This document shows, piece by piece, positions 1 to 7,346 of a DNA stretch of 11,952 nt (the stretch's first letter is position 1; each line of letters starts with the position of its first letter). The stretch lies in the NCBI RefSeq assembly GCF_000711955.1, contig NZ_JONR01000071.1, positions 1 through 11,952 on the forward strand, written 5' to 3'. The notes under the pieces are model-generated. The model saw only the letters and a list, made by a program, of their open reading frames with translations. It made no database searches and had not been told where the DNA came from. This stretch comes from Nevskia soli DSM 19509. Its GTDB lineage: Bacteria; Pseudomonadota; Gammaproteobacteria; Nevskiales; Nevskiaceae. Made by a program: the position numbers and the translations under genes.

Positions 1-2
1 CG

Positions 3-287
3 GACCAGGGCAGCCAGTACACCAGCGAGCAGTTTCAGCGGTTGCTGACGGATAACGGCATTCAGTGCAGCATGAGCCGATCTGGAAACGTCTGGGACAA
101 CGCGGCGATGGAGAGCTTCTTCTCGTCGCTCAAGACCGAACGCACCTCTCACAAGCACTACCGCTGGCGAGATGAAGCCCGGGCGGACGTCTTTGACTAC
201 ATCGAGCGATTCTATAACCCGCAACGTCGGCATTCGACGCTTGGCTATATCAGCCCGGCGACCTATGAGAAACTGCGAAGCGCTTAA
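3..287 (+). CDS. IS3-family transposase (OrfB, DDE integrase domain), 5'-truncated by the window edge
   Basis: This is the C-terminal part of the IS3-family transposase that cuts and joins element ends. The frame is open from base 3 and first reads DQGSQYTSEQF, the conserved block holding the second Asp of the DDE triad. It continues through a GNVWDNAAMESFFSSLK block, whose Glu is the third catalytic residue, then the YIERFYNPQRRHSTLGY segment typical of IS3/IS150-type OrfB. About 94 residues are visible and the frame ends at TAA 285-287. The first catalytic Asp, OrfA and the -1 frameshift site would lie left of the window, so integrity cannot be judged. The visible part has no internal stop. 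Family assignment is firm; the exact IS name is not determined. Confidence 0.93.
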   Translation, partial: DQGSQYTSEQFQRLLTDNGIQCSMSRSGNVWDNAAMESFFSSLKTERTSHKHYRWRDEARADVFDYIERFYNPQRRHSTLGYISPATYEKLRSA

Positions 288-290
288 CCC

Positions 291-317
291 GGTGTCCGGG
301 AAACTGGGGGAATCTCA
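291..317 (+). repeat. Putative IS3-type right terminal inverted repeat (IRR)
   Basis: The segment lies 3 bp after the transposase stop, carries the TGTCCGGGAAACTGGGG core seen in many IS3-family termini and ends in CTCA. Its partner lies outside the window, so this rests on family resemblance and position only. Confidence 0.55.
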
Positions 318-438
318 AGGCGGCCCAGAGCAGCCGGTGGCGAAAGACCGGTTTCGGGTATCGTATACCAACGCCCTCAACTCGGACGGTACGCATGGCT
401 TTGAAGTGTCCAGGCTCGCACGTAGCACAGTGCCCATC

Positions 439-567
439 ATGAAATGGTGGCACGGAGCACTCTTGGCTCTGGCCGTAATAGTGGCCATCTATGGCATTCT
501 CAGCTATGCAGCCTATAAAGCAGGAAAGAACTGCAATGAAAAGCCCAATTTAATGGGCTGTCCATAG
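439..567 (+). CDS. Small single-span membrane peptide, hypothetical (42 aa)
   Basis: The 42-residue product starts MKWWHGALLALAVIVAIYG, a short basic/aromatic N-terminus leading into a hydrophobic stretch of about 20 residues (roughly 6-26). A short polar tail with two cysteines (CNEKPNLMGC) follows. It looks like a one-pass inner-membrane peptide. The frame stays open upstream as far as 172, but that part is antisense-like and overlaps the transposase, so a start at ATG 439 (or GTG 430) is preferred. No clear Shine-Dalgarno is visible. I recognise no family. It sits just beyond the IS end in an accessory-looking patch. It could be a toxin-like or stress-type small membrane protein, but nothing in the sequence shows this. 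Confidence 0.4.
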   Translation: MKWWHGALLALAVIVAIYGILSYAAYKAGKNCNEKPNLMGCP

Positions 568-594
568 CAGCGTTTTCTGTTTCGGTCCACTCCG

Positions 595-613
595 GCCGCC
601 CGCCAGTGGCGGC
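595..613 (+). other. Small GC-rich hairpin between two hypothetical ORFs
   Basis: GCCGCC (595-600) can pair with GGCGGC (608-613) across a 7-base loop, followed by TTT. It lies 27 bp after the small membrane peptide and could be a weak terminator, but the T-run is too short for a firm call. Confidence 0.25.
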
Positions 614-632
614 TTTCAGGTAGCCTAGCTTT

Positions 633-1139
633 GTGAAATGCAGCATTCCCGAAGTGGCGGCAGTACACGCAGGTCTGACTATGGCCCATGCCGCCGCTGT
701 GGCCTCAGTTTTGGAGCCTGGCCAATTGATCTGCCCATTTGTTGTTGTGTCCAAGGGCCAGAATAGACAGTCCATAGACTTTGAGGCCGAAACGCAGGAT
801 CAAGCGGTGGATCGGGCCTGGGCAAGCTTGGACGAATACCGAGGATACGTTGATCTGTGGGCAATGGCTCGTGAGGGGCTTGTGGCCGGTACTAACGGCA
901 AGGACGATGTGCTTGTCGTGTGTGTATGGACCCACGGCATGCAAGACGCCGCAGTGTTCACACAGCGCTTTCGCCCCGCCGTGCAAAGCTTTGGTCTTGT
1001 CGGACCCGTTGAACTTCAAGAAAGCATTGGCGAAGATGAACTCGGGTTAATAAAGGGCTGGTTCGCACAGGGAATCGAGTCGCATCCAAAGGGAGCCATG
1101 TGGGCGGATTGGCAGGAGAAGGCAGAAGCGGGCCAGTAG
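633..1139 (+). CDS. Hypothetical soluble protein, unrecognised family (168 aa)
   Basis: A 168-residue acidic-to-neutral protein with no signal peptide and no membrane segment. Its middle alternates strands and helices (LICPFVVVSKGQNRQSIDFEAETQ, then DDVLVVCVWTHG), suggesting a compact alpha/beta or antiparallel-sheet domain. I recognise no motif or catalytic signature. The listed start is GTG 633. ATG 681 (MAHAAAVASV) is a good alternative because CAGGT lies about 8 bases before it. Codon use looks coding over the whole length and the stop is TAG 1137-1139. It sits between two other orphan ORFs beside the IS3 end, the usual place for accessory genes such as immunity or antitoxin proteins, but no evidence supports a specific role. 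Confidence 0.6.
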   Translation: MKCSIPEVAAVHAGLTMAHAAAVASVLEPGQLICPFVVVSKGQNRQSIDFEAETQDQAVDRAWASLDEYRGYVDLWAMAREGLVAGTNGKDDVLVVCVWTHGMQDAAVFTQRFRPAVQSFGLVGPVELQESIGEDELGLIKGWFAQGIESHPKGAMWADWQEKAEAGQ

Positions 1140-1254
1140 TCGATTGGCGGCATCTGTAGCAGTTCGGGCCGTTCCAGACAGCCGCAAGCGGCAGCTATAG
1201 GGAACCTGTTACTGCTTCGCCTCGCGTTAGCAGTCGATCAGATTAAGGTGAGTC

Positions 1255-1707
1255 ATGCCAAAGTCGCATTCTTCTCTTTCCCCTCGAACCAATATTTTGC
1301 TCATCGTCTGTTGGGCGCTTGTTGCAGTAGTTCTGTTGATTTCAGTTCCTGCAAGTGCCCGTATTCCATTGGGTATCGCTGGGGCCCTTCTGGGAGCAGC
1401 AGGCGGACTAATGCAGCACCTAAGCATTTCGCAAGCGGCCGGCAATTTCACAGGAACGACGTCTCTCTTGGATGTCCGGCGTGCCTTCAAGAGCACGCCT
1501 TGGGGAAGTCGCTACATCAAATTTCTCTACGTGTGCAAAACCCTGCTCGTTGTTCTAGCAGTTGCGCTGTGTGGACCTCTTTCCGTTCAAACCGCATTTG
1601 GATATCTCGCAGCATATTTCTCGCTCATGTTCGTAAGGGAAATGGTTACGCTCCGAGACACCCTTGCTTTGGCGCGCCTGCCGACCTCAGAGGTCGGGCC
1701 TCAATAG
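1255..1707 (+). CDS. Small multi-span membrane protein, hypothetical (150 aa)
   Basis: The start at ATG 1255 is well supported: AAGGTGAG lies just upstream (about 1244-1251). The 150-residue product has hydrophobic segments at roughly residues 14-31 (ILLIVCWALVAVVLLISV), 36-54 (Gly/Ala-rich, IPLGIAGALLGAAGGL), 90-108 (LYVCKTLLVVLAVALCG) and 112-128, so three or four inner-membrane helices. The intervening loop carries TTSLLDVRRAFKSTPWGSRYIK. No enzyme motif or transporter signature is seen. Base composition is clearly lower in GC than the genes to the right (29 of 60 bases at 1561-1620), which fits an acquired origin. Function unknown. Confidence 0.6.
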   Translation: MPKSHSSLSPRTNILLIVCWALVAVVLLISVPASARIPLGIAGALLGAAGGLMQHLSISQAAGNFTGTTSLLDVRRAFKSTPWGSRYIKFLYVCKTLLVVLAVALCGPLSVQTAFGYLAAYFSLMFVREMVTLRDTLALARLPTSEVGPQ

Positions 1708-1836
1708 AGCGTTGACCGTTTATCTGTCCGCTTTTCGGCAGCGAGTCTCAGATGCCGACTGACCACTGCTGGCACATACCGGCCTGTCGTCGAACGCGGC
1801 TTTGCGGCGGGAACCGACATCCCGACGCTCATTCGG

Positions 1837-1873
1837 AAAAAAGCGGGAGCGGGGCAGGGTGCCTTCGACTCCC
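1837..1873 (-). terminator. Candidate Rho-independent terminator for the DUF349 gene
   Basis: On the minus strand, about 40 bp after the DUF349 stop, GGGAG (1873-1869) pairs with CTCCC (1849-1845). An inner GGCA/TGCC stem lies between them, and GC plus six T residues (1842-1837) follow. The outer stem is short, so this is plausible rather than certain. Confidence 0.5.
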
Positions 1874-1911
1874 CCGTTATCGTGGCCCGGGATGGCGGTT
1901 GCGTGCCATCG

Positions 1912-4242
1912 CTATGCGCCCCTGAAGTTGCCCCGCTCGCGACAGCGCCGGAACCTCTGCAATAGCGGCTCGTAGGCAAGGTCCTCCACGGGGCCCGCAC
2001 TCACCCATTCGATCGCCAGGGTGTCCAACCGGGTTTCATCAACCCTGAGACCCTGGCCCATGCTCTGCGCCAAACGTTGCAGCTGATATTCGCGACGCAA
2101 CGGTTGATCCTCAGGCGGCGTCGGCGTCTCTGTCAGTATTTCGGCCTGGATGCAGAGCATCTTCAGCGCTACCTCATTCGCCGCGAGATCTGTGGAACGC
2201 TCCGGGGCGAGCCCCTTTTTCACGGCGTCGAGTCCACCCTTGGGCCATCGCTGGGCCGAGCCAATGCAGGCTTCGGCGGTGTTCTTCAAAATGTCGAGCT
2301 GCGCCGTGTCCAGGCCGCGCGTCGCGGCGAGCCTGTAGGCGCGCACATGGTTGGCGGCTTCGAACAGATCGTCCCAGCCGCGCTCGACGTCACGCGCGCG
2401 TTGGCGCGCAAATGACTCCTTGCAGCGATCCAGGCCCTGGTCGAATCTGTTGCGAAGCTCGCGTGTATCGGCACGGGGAAACTCGCCGAGCGCCTCGAAA
2501 GCACTCCGCAATTCGGCCATTGCGCCGGCCTGCGCGAGCAACTCGGCGCCTTCGAGAGCGGCGATCTGGTCGAGCCGTTCGCACAAGGCAAGTGCCTGCG
2601 TCTTGTTGTTCTCCAGCCCGGCTGTGTAGGCGTCAGACTCCTGCTGGCGCTTCTGGAACACGGCATCGCAGTGCTGGCGGAAGTCCCCCCAGAGGCGTTG
2701 ATCCACTTCGCGCGGCACAGGGCCTACGGTCTGCCACTGCTGTTGCAGCTGCTTGACCGCGTCGATTGCCTTGCGGCTATCGTCGCTCGCCAGCAACTGT
2801 CGGGTGCGCTCGATCAGCGACTCCTTCTGCTTCACGTTGCGGGCATACTCGGCATCCAGCCGGCCCTGCAGACGCTCAGTGAGAGCCGCGAATGCCTCCT
2901 GCTGCTGCTTGCCGGCCTGGCGGTCCACGGGCGAGCAGTTGCGCCATTCGGCTTTCGTCTCCCGCAAGGCCTTGATGACAGCACGCCAGTCGGCTTGCTC
3001 CCAGTTGTGCCCCGCCTCGAAAGCAGTCAGCTCGGCGAGCAAGGCATCGCGACGCTTCAGATTGTCCTCGCGGACGAGCGCCTGGGCGGCAAAGTACTCC
3101 TTGCACGGCTGATACGCCCGTTGAGCGGCTTGCTGAAAGCGTTGCCAATCGGCTTCGAGAGCCTCGCCGGCGCCCTTGCTCAGCGTGCGCCACTCATCCT
3201 GAAGACTCTTGATCCTGTCGGCGAGCGCCAGCGGATCGAGCGTCGCCTCGACGAGCAGCTCCATCTCCTGGATCAGTTCCGCGCGCTTCGGCGTCACGGA
3301 AAAACTCTTCCAGTCCTTCAACGCGTCGAGCTGCTTGTCGAGGGATTCGATCTGGCCGGCCAGGTTGGCCGGCAGAGGCGGAGCGCCCGCCAGCTTCTCC
3401 GCGATGGTCCGTCGCACCCCGGCAGCGCGGGAGGTGCTGCCGTCGCTCAGCGCGGCACGCGCCTTCCGGATCAATTCGCCGATCTGGCGAGCAGCCTGCT
3501 GCTCGGCCTGCTGCTGCTCAGTCAGTGCACGGTTCTGCTCCCCGGCAAGCCGCGCCTGCTCGGCCGCGGCCGCGGCGGTTGCCTGCGCCTGCTCCTCGCG
3601 CAGGCGTCTTGCCTGCGCGGCCGCGTCTGCGGCAGCCTGCTCTCGCGATGCCTGGGCCGCTATCTGGCGCAGGTGCCCGGCAACGGTCTCCCGTGAGCGG
3701 TCGACCCACTGCCGGACCCTGCCGCGCAACTCCGGATCAGCCTGCTCCGCCACCGCTTGCCAGCGACTCTCGAATTGGTCCAGCCTCTGGCTGAACAAGG
3801 CATCGTACGGGCGCTGGCTGTGGCGCTCGAGCGCTCCCGCCGCCTCATCGATCCTGGCGCGCAGCTGCTCCAGCTCGCGGGCCTGCTCGAGCAGGGCGTC
3901 GCGCTTGGCTGTCAGTACCTTGTAGACATTCTTGTCATTGCCCCCGCGGACATCGCGGATGAGTTGCCGCAGCACGTCCGGATCTTCGATTGCCCCAGCC
4001 GCCGCCTGGCGAATCTTGGTCGATGTACCCGCAACCACCAGCCGGGCCACCGCCTGGACATCCCGGGCATCCATGGCCGCCCGCAAAGCGCTCTCCTCGG
4101 CAGCAGCGATCAGCGCGCGATCGGCCGCACTCGGCCTGGGAGGCCCCTTCTCGTTCTGCTGGGACGGCGCCGGTTGCAGCGCTGAAGCCGGAACCGGCGA
4201 TCGCGTTGGCGCCTTGCGAAACAAGCGCGAAAACAAAGACAT
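1912..4242 (-). CDS. DUF349-repeat coiled-coil protein
   Basis: A 776-residue cytoplasmic protein. The N-terminus is basic and Pro-rich (residues 1-40), followed by a helical segment (about 40-115). A long coiled coil follows (about 115-265) that becomes extremely Ala/Gln/Arg/Glu-rich at about 195-260. Tandem DUF349-type helical repeats then occupy roughly residues 315-620. The clearest repeat is near 480-545, with W-x3-GPVPR-x5-LW-x2-F-x3-CD-x2-F. A Leu-rich tail ends at 776. DUF349 has no established biochemical activity that I know of. The start at ATG 4242 (MSLFSRLF) is preferred over an in-frame ATG six codons upstream because AGGT lies about 6 bases before it. It has no co-directional neighbour nearby, so it is probably monocistronic. 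Confidence 0.88.
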   Translation of the reverse strand: MSLFSRLFRKAPTRSPVPASALQPAPSQQNEKGPPRPSAADRALIAAAEESALRAAMDARDVQAVARLVVAGTSTKIRQAAAGAIEDPDVLRQLIRDVRGGNDKNVYKVLTAKRDALLEQARELEQLRARIDEAAGALERHSQRPYDALFSQRLDQFESRWQAVAEQADPELRGRVRQWVDRSRETVAGHLRQIAAQASREQAAADAAAQARRLREEQAQATAAAAAEQARLAGEQNRALTEQQQAEQQAARQIGELIRKARAALSDGSTSRAAGVRRTIAEKLAGAPPLPANLAGQIESLDKQLDALKDWKSFSVTPKRAELIQEMELLVEATLDPLALADRIKSLQDEWRTLSKGAGEALEADWQRFQQAAQRAYQPCKEYFAAQALVREDNLKRRDALLAELTAFEAGHNWEQADWRAVIKALRETKAEWRNCSPVDRQAGKQQQEAFAALTERLQGRLDAEYARNVKQKESLIERTRQLLASDDSRKAIDAVKQLQQQWQTVGPVPREVDQRLWGDFRQHCDAVFQKRQQESDAYTAGLENNKTQALALCERLDQIAALEGAELLAQAGAMAELRSAFEALGEFPRADTRELRNRFDQGLDRCKESFARQRARDVERGWDDLFEAANHVRAYRLAATRGLDTAQLDILKNTAEACIGSAQRWPKGGLDAVKKGLAPERSTDLAANEVALKMLCIQAEILTETPTPPEDQPLRREYQLQRLAQSMGQGLRVDETRLDTLAIEWVSAGPVEDLAYEPLLQRFRRCRERGNFRGA

Positions 4243-4272
4243 TGTTGACCTGCACGGCACTTGGAGCCACGT

Positions 4273-4278
4273 ATTCTA
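4273..4278 (-). promoter_or_regulatory. Possible -10 element for the DUF349 gene
   Basis: TAGAAT on the minus strand matches TATAAT at 5 of 6 positions and lies about 30 bp before ATG 4242. That would give a short leader of roughly 24 nt. I find no good -35 at 16-18 bp spacing, so this is only a candidate. Confidence 0.25.
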
Positions 4279-4986
4279 CATGCGCTGGAAGACCCGCATC
4301 GTTTGCTTTTTTCATGACCTTTGAGCCGGCCGGCCGCGAGCGGCTGAAAGGAGACCAACGACATCCCCCTTATCGCCGATTCGCAAGGGATATCTGCTTT
4401 CGGGGGCTCAAACTCCTTTGGAATAGACCAAGGCAGGTTCAACCCGCGGATGCCACCCAGACTCGTATCAGGCCCTCCCAATGGCGGACTATTTCTTGAC
4501 TCTGGTATCACCAAATTAGACTTTGGTTAATCGGGCGCGGTGGCAAGTCCGCGGTAAGTTGGGCAATGTTCACCGGGTCGATTGGAACGGGGCGGCATCG
4601 GCGTCGAGCCCGCTTCGAGCCAGGAGCCATGGGTGTTTCAGACTCAGCCGTGCACCGCTCGCCTGACGCTTCCTTTCTTTGACGGTTCTTGCCCGCAACG
4701 CTCCTATTGTCAGGCGTGCCATGAACCATGACCCAGATCACCACGGCTCGGAACCTGCCCTCGTCGGGACCCAGGGGGCACCTGGAGGAAGTCGCTCGAC
4801 TGGCATCCGACTGGGTTGCCCGCCACTGCAAAGTGGCGGCCAACCGAGGCTGAATGCGACCAACGGGCTCGTGAAGTCCGCGATTCAGCCCATGCCGACA
4901 CAGATGCCTGCGCACCTGCGCAGGGTCATCGTCAATTGCCCCTGTCCGGCTCTACCCCAGGCACCGGTCGAGATTCATGGCTGCGA
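4279..4986. other. Long intergenic region without a convincing gene
   Basis: About 0.7 kb separate the divergent DUF349 gene and the Gln-rich secreted protein. Open frames on both strands (for example minus 4508-4915) have Arg/Pro-rich, motif-free translations and no good ribosome binding site. A TTGACG/TCCTAT pair with 17-bp spacing starts at 4679, but it drives nothing recognisable. I see no tRNA, CRISPR or IS end here. The segment may hold a decayed gene or a small RNA, but the sequence does not show one. Confidence 0.4.
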
Positions 4987-5000
4987 TTGATTTGTGTCAA
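4987..5000 (+). promoter_or_regulatory. FNR/Anr-type box upstream of the Gln-rich secreted protein
   Basis: TTGATTTGTGTCAA matches TTGAT-N4-ATCAA at 9 of 10 defined positions. Its centre (4993.5) is 65.5 bp before ATG 5059. If it acts as a class II activator site at -41.5, transcription would start near 5035. The hexamer TAGGTT (5023-5028) lies 22 bp after the box, where the -10 is expected. FNR, Anr or Dnr cannot be told apart from the site. Confidence 0.7.
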
Positions 5001-5058
5001 TGCACGTTGATGGCCTCACATTTAGGTTGGCGGGACCCTACAGGATGGAGAACACACT

Positions 5059-6060
5059 ATGCGCCATCTCCTTATCGCCTTGACGCTGCTGCTTTGCGCA
5101 TCAGGCTCGGTCCAAGCTCAAGTCAGCATCAACATTGGCATCAACATCCCGGTCTATCCGCATTTCGTCCAGGTACCGGGCTATCCTGTCTACTACGCCC
5201 CACAGGCCGATTCAAACTACTTCTTTTTCGACGGAATGTACTGGGTGTACCAGGACGATACCTGGTATGCGAGCAGTTGGTACAACGGGCCATGGCAAAT
5301 GGTTGGTCCGGAGGAAGTTCCGCTGTTCGTGCTGCGGATCCCGGTGCGCTACTATCGTCAGCCTCCGATGTATTTCCGTGGCTGGCGGGAGGACGAGCCG
5401 CCGCGGTGGGGTGAGCACTGGGGCCACGACTGGGAAGACCGTCGGCGCGGATGGAACCGATGGGACCGTCATTCCGTCCCGCGTCCAGCACCCTTGCCGA
5501 TCTATCAGCGGCAGTATTCCGGCGATCGTTATCCTCGCGAGGCCGAACAACAGCGATCGATTCAAGCTCAGAATTACCGCTACCATCCGCGCGAGGCTGT
5601 AACACGGCGACAGTTTCAGCAGCAGGGTCAGCAAGACCAGCAGCGTCAGCAGGAGAGACAGCAGCAGGGTCAGCAGCGCGAACAGCAGCAAAGGCAGCGG
5701 CAAGGTCAGCAGGACCAGCAGCGTCAACAGCAGCAAAGGCAGGACCAGCAGCGCCAGCAGGAGAGGCTGCAGGGTCAGCAGGATCAGCAGCGCCAGCAGC
5801 AGCGTCAGCAGCAACAGGATCAGCAGAACCAGCAGCGTCAACAGCAGCAAAGGCAGAACCAGCAGCGTCAGCAGGAGAGGCCGCAGGGTCAGCAGGACCA
5901 ACAGCGTCAGCAGCAGCGGCAACAACCACGCGACCAGCAGGGCCAACATCAGCAGGACCAGCAGCGTCAACAACAGCAACAGGGTCGGCAGCAGCAGGGG
6001 CAGCGACAGAGTCAGCAGGACCAGCAGCACGCGCCACCACGCGACGACCGTGCGCACTGA
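5059..6060 (+). CDS. Secreted protein with Tyr/Trp-rich N-terminal domain and Gln-rich repeat tail
   Basis: A 333-residue exported protein. Residues 1-20 form a signal peptide (MRHLLIALTLLLCASGSVQA, cleavage before QVSIN). The folded part (about 21-165) is rich in Tyr, Trp and Pro (VPGYPVYYAP, YFFFDGMYWVYQDDTWYASSWYNGPW, VPLFVLRIPVRYYRQPP), ending in a Trp/His/Arg segment near 110-135. I have seen this domain only as a conserved hypothetical of proteobacterial envelopes. From about residue 185 to the C-terminus the chain is almost only Gln, Arg, Asp and Gly, with a 38-residue tandem duplication. GGAG lies 8 bases before ATG 5059. The FNR/Anr-type box upstream suggests induction at low oxygen. 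Function is unknown; an envelope or extracellular role is inferred from the signal peptide. Confidence 0.85.
   Translation: MRHLLIALTLLLCASGSVQAQVSINIGINIPVYPHFVQVPGYPVYYAPQADSNYFFFDGMYWVYQDDTWYASSWYNGPWQMVGPEEVPLFVLRIPVRYYRQPPMYFRGWREDEPPRWGEHWGHDWEDRRRGWNRWDRHSVPRPAPLPIYQRQYSGDRYPREAEQQRSIQAQNYRYHPREAVTRRQFQQQGQQDQQRQQERQQQGQQREQQQRQRQGQQDQQRQQQQRQDQQRQQERLQGQQDQQRQQQRQQQQDQQNQQRQQQQRQNQQRQQERPQGQQDQQRQQQRQQPRDQQGQHQQDQQRQQQQQGRQQQGQRQSQQDQQHAPPRDDRAH
5618..6048 (+). repeat. CAG/CAA-rich repeat tract including two tandem 114-bp units
   Basis: The tract encodes the Gln-rich tail. Inside it, 5714-5827 and 5828-5941 are adjacent copies of a 114-bp (38-codon) unit beginning ACCAGCAGCGTCAACAGCAG. 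They share AGGAGAGGCYGCAGGGTCAG at the same internal position and diverge towards the end of the second copy. Shorter GGTCAGCAGGACCAGCAG motifs recur on either side. Such a tract is prone to in-frame expansion and contraction. Confidence 0.85.
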
Positions 6061-6089
6061 TCTGAGACCATCCGGAATATCGGCTCAAC

Positions 6090-6368
6090 TTGCGCAGTGG
6101 GGGCGTGCTGCTCGGCAACTTATTCGTTGCCTTCGCGGCGTTGTGCGCTTCTGAATGCGCTTCACCGGCATTCGCGCAACCGGCCAACAGTCGCCCCTTT
6201 GACTTTGCGGGAGGCACCTTCCGTTTCGACAATGAAATGGCCTGGACGTATCAGAATGGCTCGAGCGGCGCGGCGGCGCTGGACCAGATCGGCGCTGCAC
6301 GTTCGCCGGCGATGTCGCGTCGTCGAACTACCCGGTCTTCAAAGGCCCGGCGACCTTGTAGAAATTGA
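6090..6368 (+). pseudogene. Likely 5' fragment of a secreted-protein gene
   Basis: From TTG 6090 (or GTG 6105) the frame reads VLLGNLFVAFAALCASECASPAFA, a plausible signal peptide. It continues QPANSRPFDFAGGTFRFDNEMAWTYQNGS, which looks like the start of a folded exported domain. After about 6275 the translation turns into Arg/Ser-rich sequence and the last 41 bases run antisense into the DHFR-like gene, ending at TGA 6366. I read this as a gene start whose remainder was lost when the YciI/DHFR pair came to lie here. It could also be a real 92-aa or shorter protein. No clear ribosome binding site and no family match. Confidence 0.35.
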
Positions 6369-6909
6369 GGATGGCGCCGGTCGGCATGGCTTTCGTGCGG
6401 ATGAGCTCGAATGAGCGTGCCGGAGTTCCCTCCCCAAAGCAGCGTTTGCCCCTGCCCAACACCACCGGATAGACGATCAGCAAGACTTCGTCCACAAGCC
6501 CCTGTTCGAGCAGCGTCGGTATCAGTGTGGAGCTGCCCCACAGGACAAGGTCCGGGCCATCCTGCGACTTGATGCGGCGGACGCCCTCGACGAGGTCCGG
6601 TGCCAAGCCCTCGAACGGGCCCCACTCAAGACTTTCCGGACGGTGGGTCGCGACATATTTTGTTGCCGCGTTGAGGCCGTCCGCCATCGGACTGACCGGC
6701 GCCTTGGGCCAGAAGCCCGACCAGCCATCGTAGGTGCGGCGGCCAAGCAGCAGATCGAAGCGCGCGCCGTGTGCGGCGAGGAGTTCCTCCCGGCCGGCGG
6801 GGCTGCGATAGGGCGCGGTCCAGTCGCCGTGGGGGAAATCGCCGTCTTCATCCGAGGTCTGGAGGATGCCGTCCAGAGAGACGTGCTCCATGATTTTGAG
6901 CGTTCTCAT
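6328..6909 (-). CDS. Dihydrofolate reductase-family protein (RibD C-terminal domain-like)
   Basis: A 193-residue cytoplasmic protein of the RibD_C/YyaP type, related in fold to dihydrofolate reductase and to the reductase half of RibD. Most stand-alone members lack a proven substrate; NADPH-dependent reduction is the family expectation. Visible marks are the N-terminal strand with SLDG (11-14), LLLGRRTYDGW (53-63), the WGSSTLI strand-turn (124-130) that normally meets the cofactor, and YPVVLGRGKRCF (147-158). Length is normal. Start ATG 6909 has GGAG 7 bases upstream; an upstream in-frame ATG would overlap the preceding gene. It follows the YciI gene by 29 bp on the same strand, so the two are almost certainly co-transcribed. 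True folate activity is unlikely. Confidence 0.88.
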   Translation of the reverse strand: MRTLKIMEHVSLDGILQTSDEDGDFPHGDWTAPYRSPAGREELLAAHGARFDLLLGRRTYDGWSGFWPKAPVSPMADGLNAATKYVATHRPESLEWGPFEGLAPDLVEGVRRIKSQDGPDLVLWGSSTLIPTLLEQGLVDEVLLIVYPVVLGRGKRCFGEGTPARSFELIRTKAMPTGAILNFYKVAGPLKTG

Positions 6910-6938
6910 TCGAGTCTCCGTGGCCGGGGCTGGCGTTT

Positions 6939-7292
6939 CTATTCTGTTGGCATGGCGAGGAACTCGCGCACCTCGACCGGCGCGCGGCAGGCGACCACGG
7001 CTTTGCGTCCCCATGCCACGGCCTCATCCATATTGGCCGCGTCGAGTATCCAGAAGCCGCCGATGTGTTCCTTGGTCTCGATGTACGGCCCATCGGTGAC
7101 GACCACCTCTCCGCCGAGCTGCTGGCGCAGTGATTTCGCGCGGGGCGCCGCTTGCAGTCCGCCGGCGAAGAACCTGGCGCCGGCGGCCTCCATCTCTTCG
7201 TTGAGCAGATCGATATCGCGGACCATGGTCTCGCCCTCCGTGGAGGGGTCATAGTTGTCGGGGTGGTGAATGGCAACCAGGTATTGCGGCAT
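6939..7292 (-). CDS. YciI/DGPF-domain protein
   Basis: A 117-residue YCII-related protein with a ferredoxin-like alpha/beta fold. It begins MPQYLVAIHHPDNYDPS and carries the DGPF-type motif as DGPY (67-70), followed by IETKEHIGGFWILDA. This is the usual layout of the family that occurs beside ECF sigma factors and RibD/DHFR-like proteins. The biochemical role of the DGPF group is not established. Start ATG 7292 is clear: AGGAG lies 6 bases upstream, while the longer frame to 7490 runs through non-conserved sequence. It is the first gene of a two-gene unit with the DHFR-like gene. A candidate ECF-type promoter lies 55-81 bp upstream. No sigma factor gene is next to it here. Confidence 0.88.
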   Translation of the reverse strand: MPQYLVAIHHPDNYDPSTEGETMVRDIDLLNEEMEAAGARFFAGGLQAAPRAKSLRQQLGGEVVVTDGPYIETKEHIGGFWILDAANMDEAVAWGRKAVVACRAPVEVREFLAMPTE

Positions 7293-7346
7293 GTCATCTC
7301 CTGAAATGGTCTTCAGCCGGTCCAATTGTCCCGCCTTCACTATGAC

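Larger units (their letters stand above)
1..317 (+). mobile_element. Right-hand end of an IS3-family insertion sequence (left part outside window)
   Basis: The transposase stop at 287 is followed within a few bases by GTGTCCGGGAAACTGGGGGA, which resembles the right inverted-repeat end common in IS3-family elements. The end is placed at the CA at 316-317 because IS3 ends normally finish in CA. The left end is outside the window, so the inverted repeat and target duplication cannot be checked. The exact boundary is an inference. Confidence 0.75.

Noticed and set aside
1140..1254. Possible integron attC site (CGCCTCGCGTTAG before the 150-aa ORF)
   Set aside because: The GTTRRRY core fails (GTTAGCA) and I find no complementary RYYYAAC arm upstream. 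The other ORF gaps lack similar sites, so this is not a cassette array.
2671..3696. 341-aa plus-strand open frame opposite the DUF349 gene
   Set aside because: It is a GC-driven antisense shadow. The minus-strand frame has family repeats, coiled-coil pattern, ribosome binding site and terminator.
4508..4915. 135-aa minus-strand frame in the long intergenic region
   Set aside because: Arg/Pro/Ser-rich translation without motif, hydrophobic core pattern or ribosome binding site; probably random in GC-rich DNA.
5141..6232. Long minus-strand open frames across the Gln-rich gene (Ala-rich and Leu/Thr-rich translations)
   Set aside because: They arise because CAG/CAA repeats read as CTG/TTG or GCT/TGC on the other strand and lack stops. 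The products are low-complexity and have no start signals, whereas the plus-strand frame has a signal peptide and ribosome binding site.
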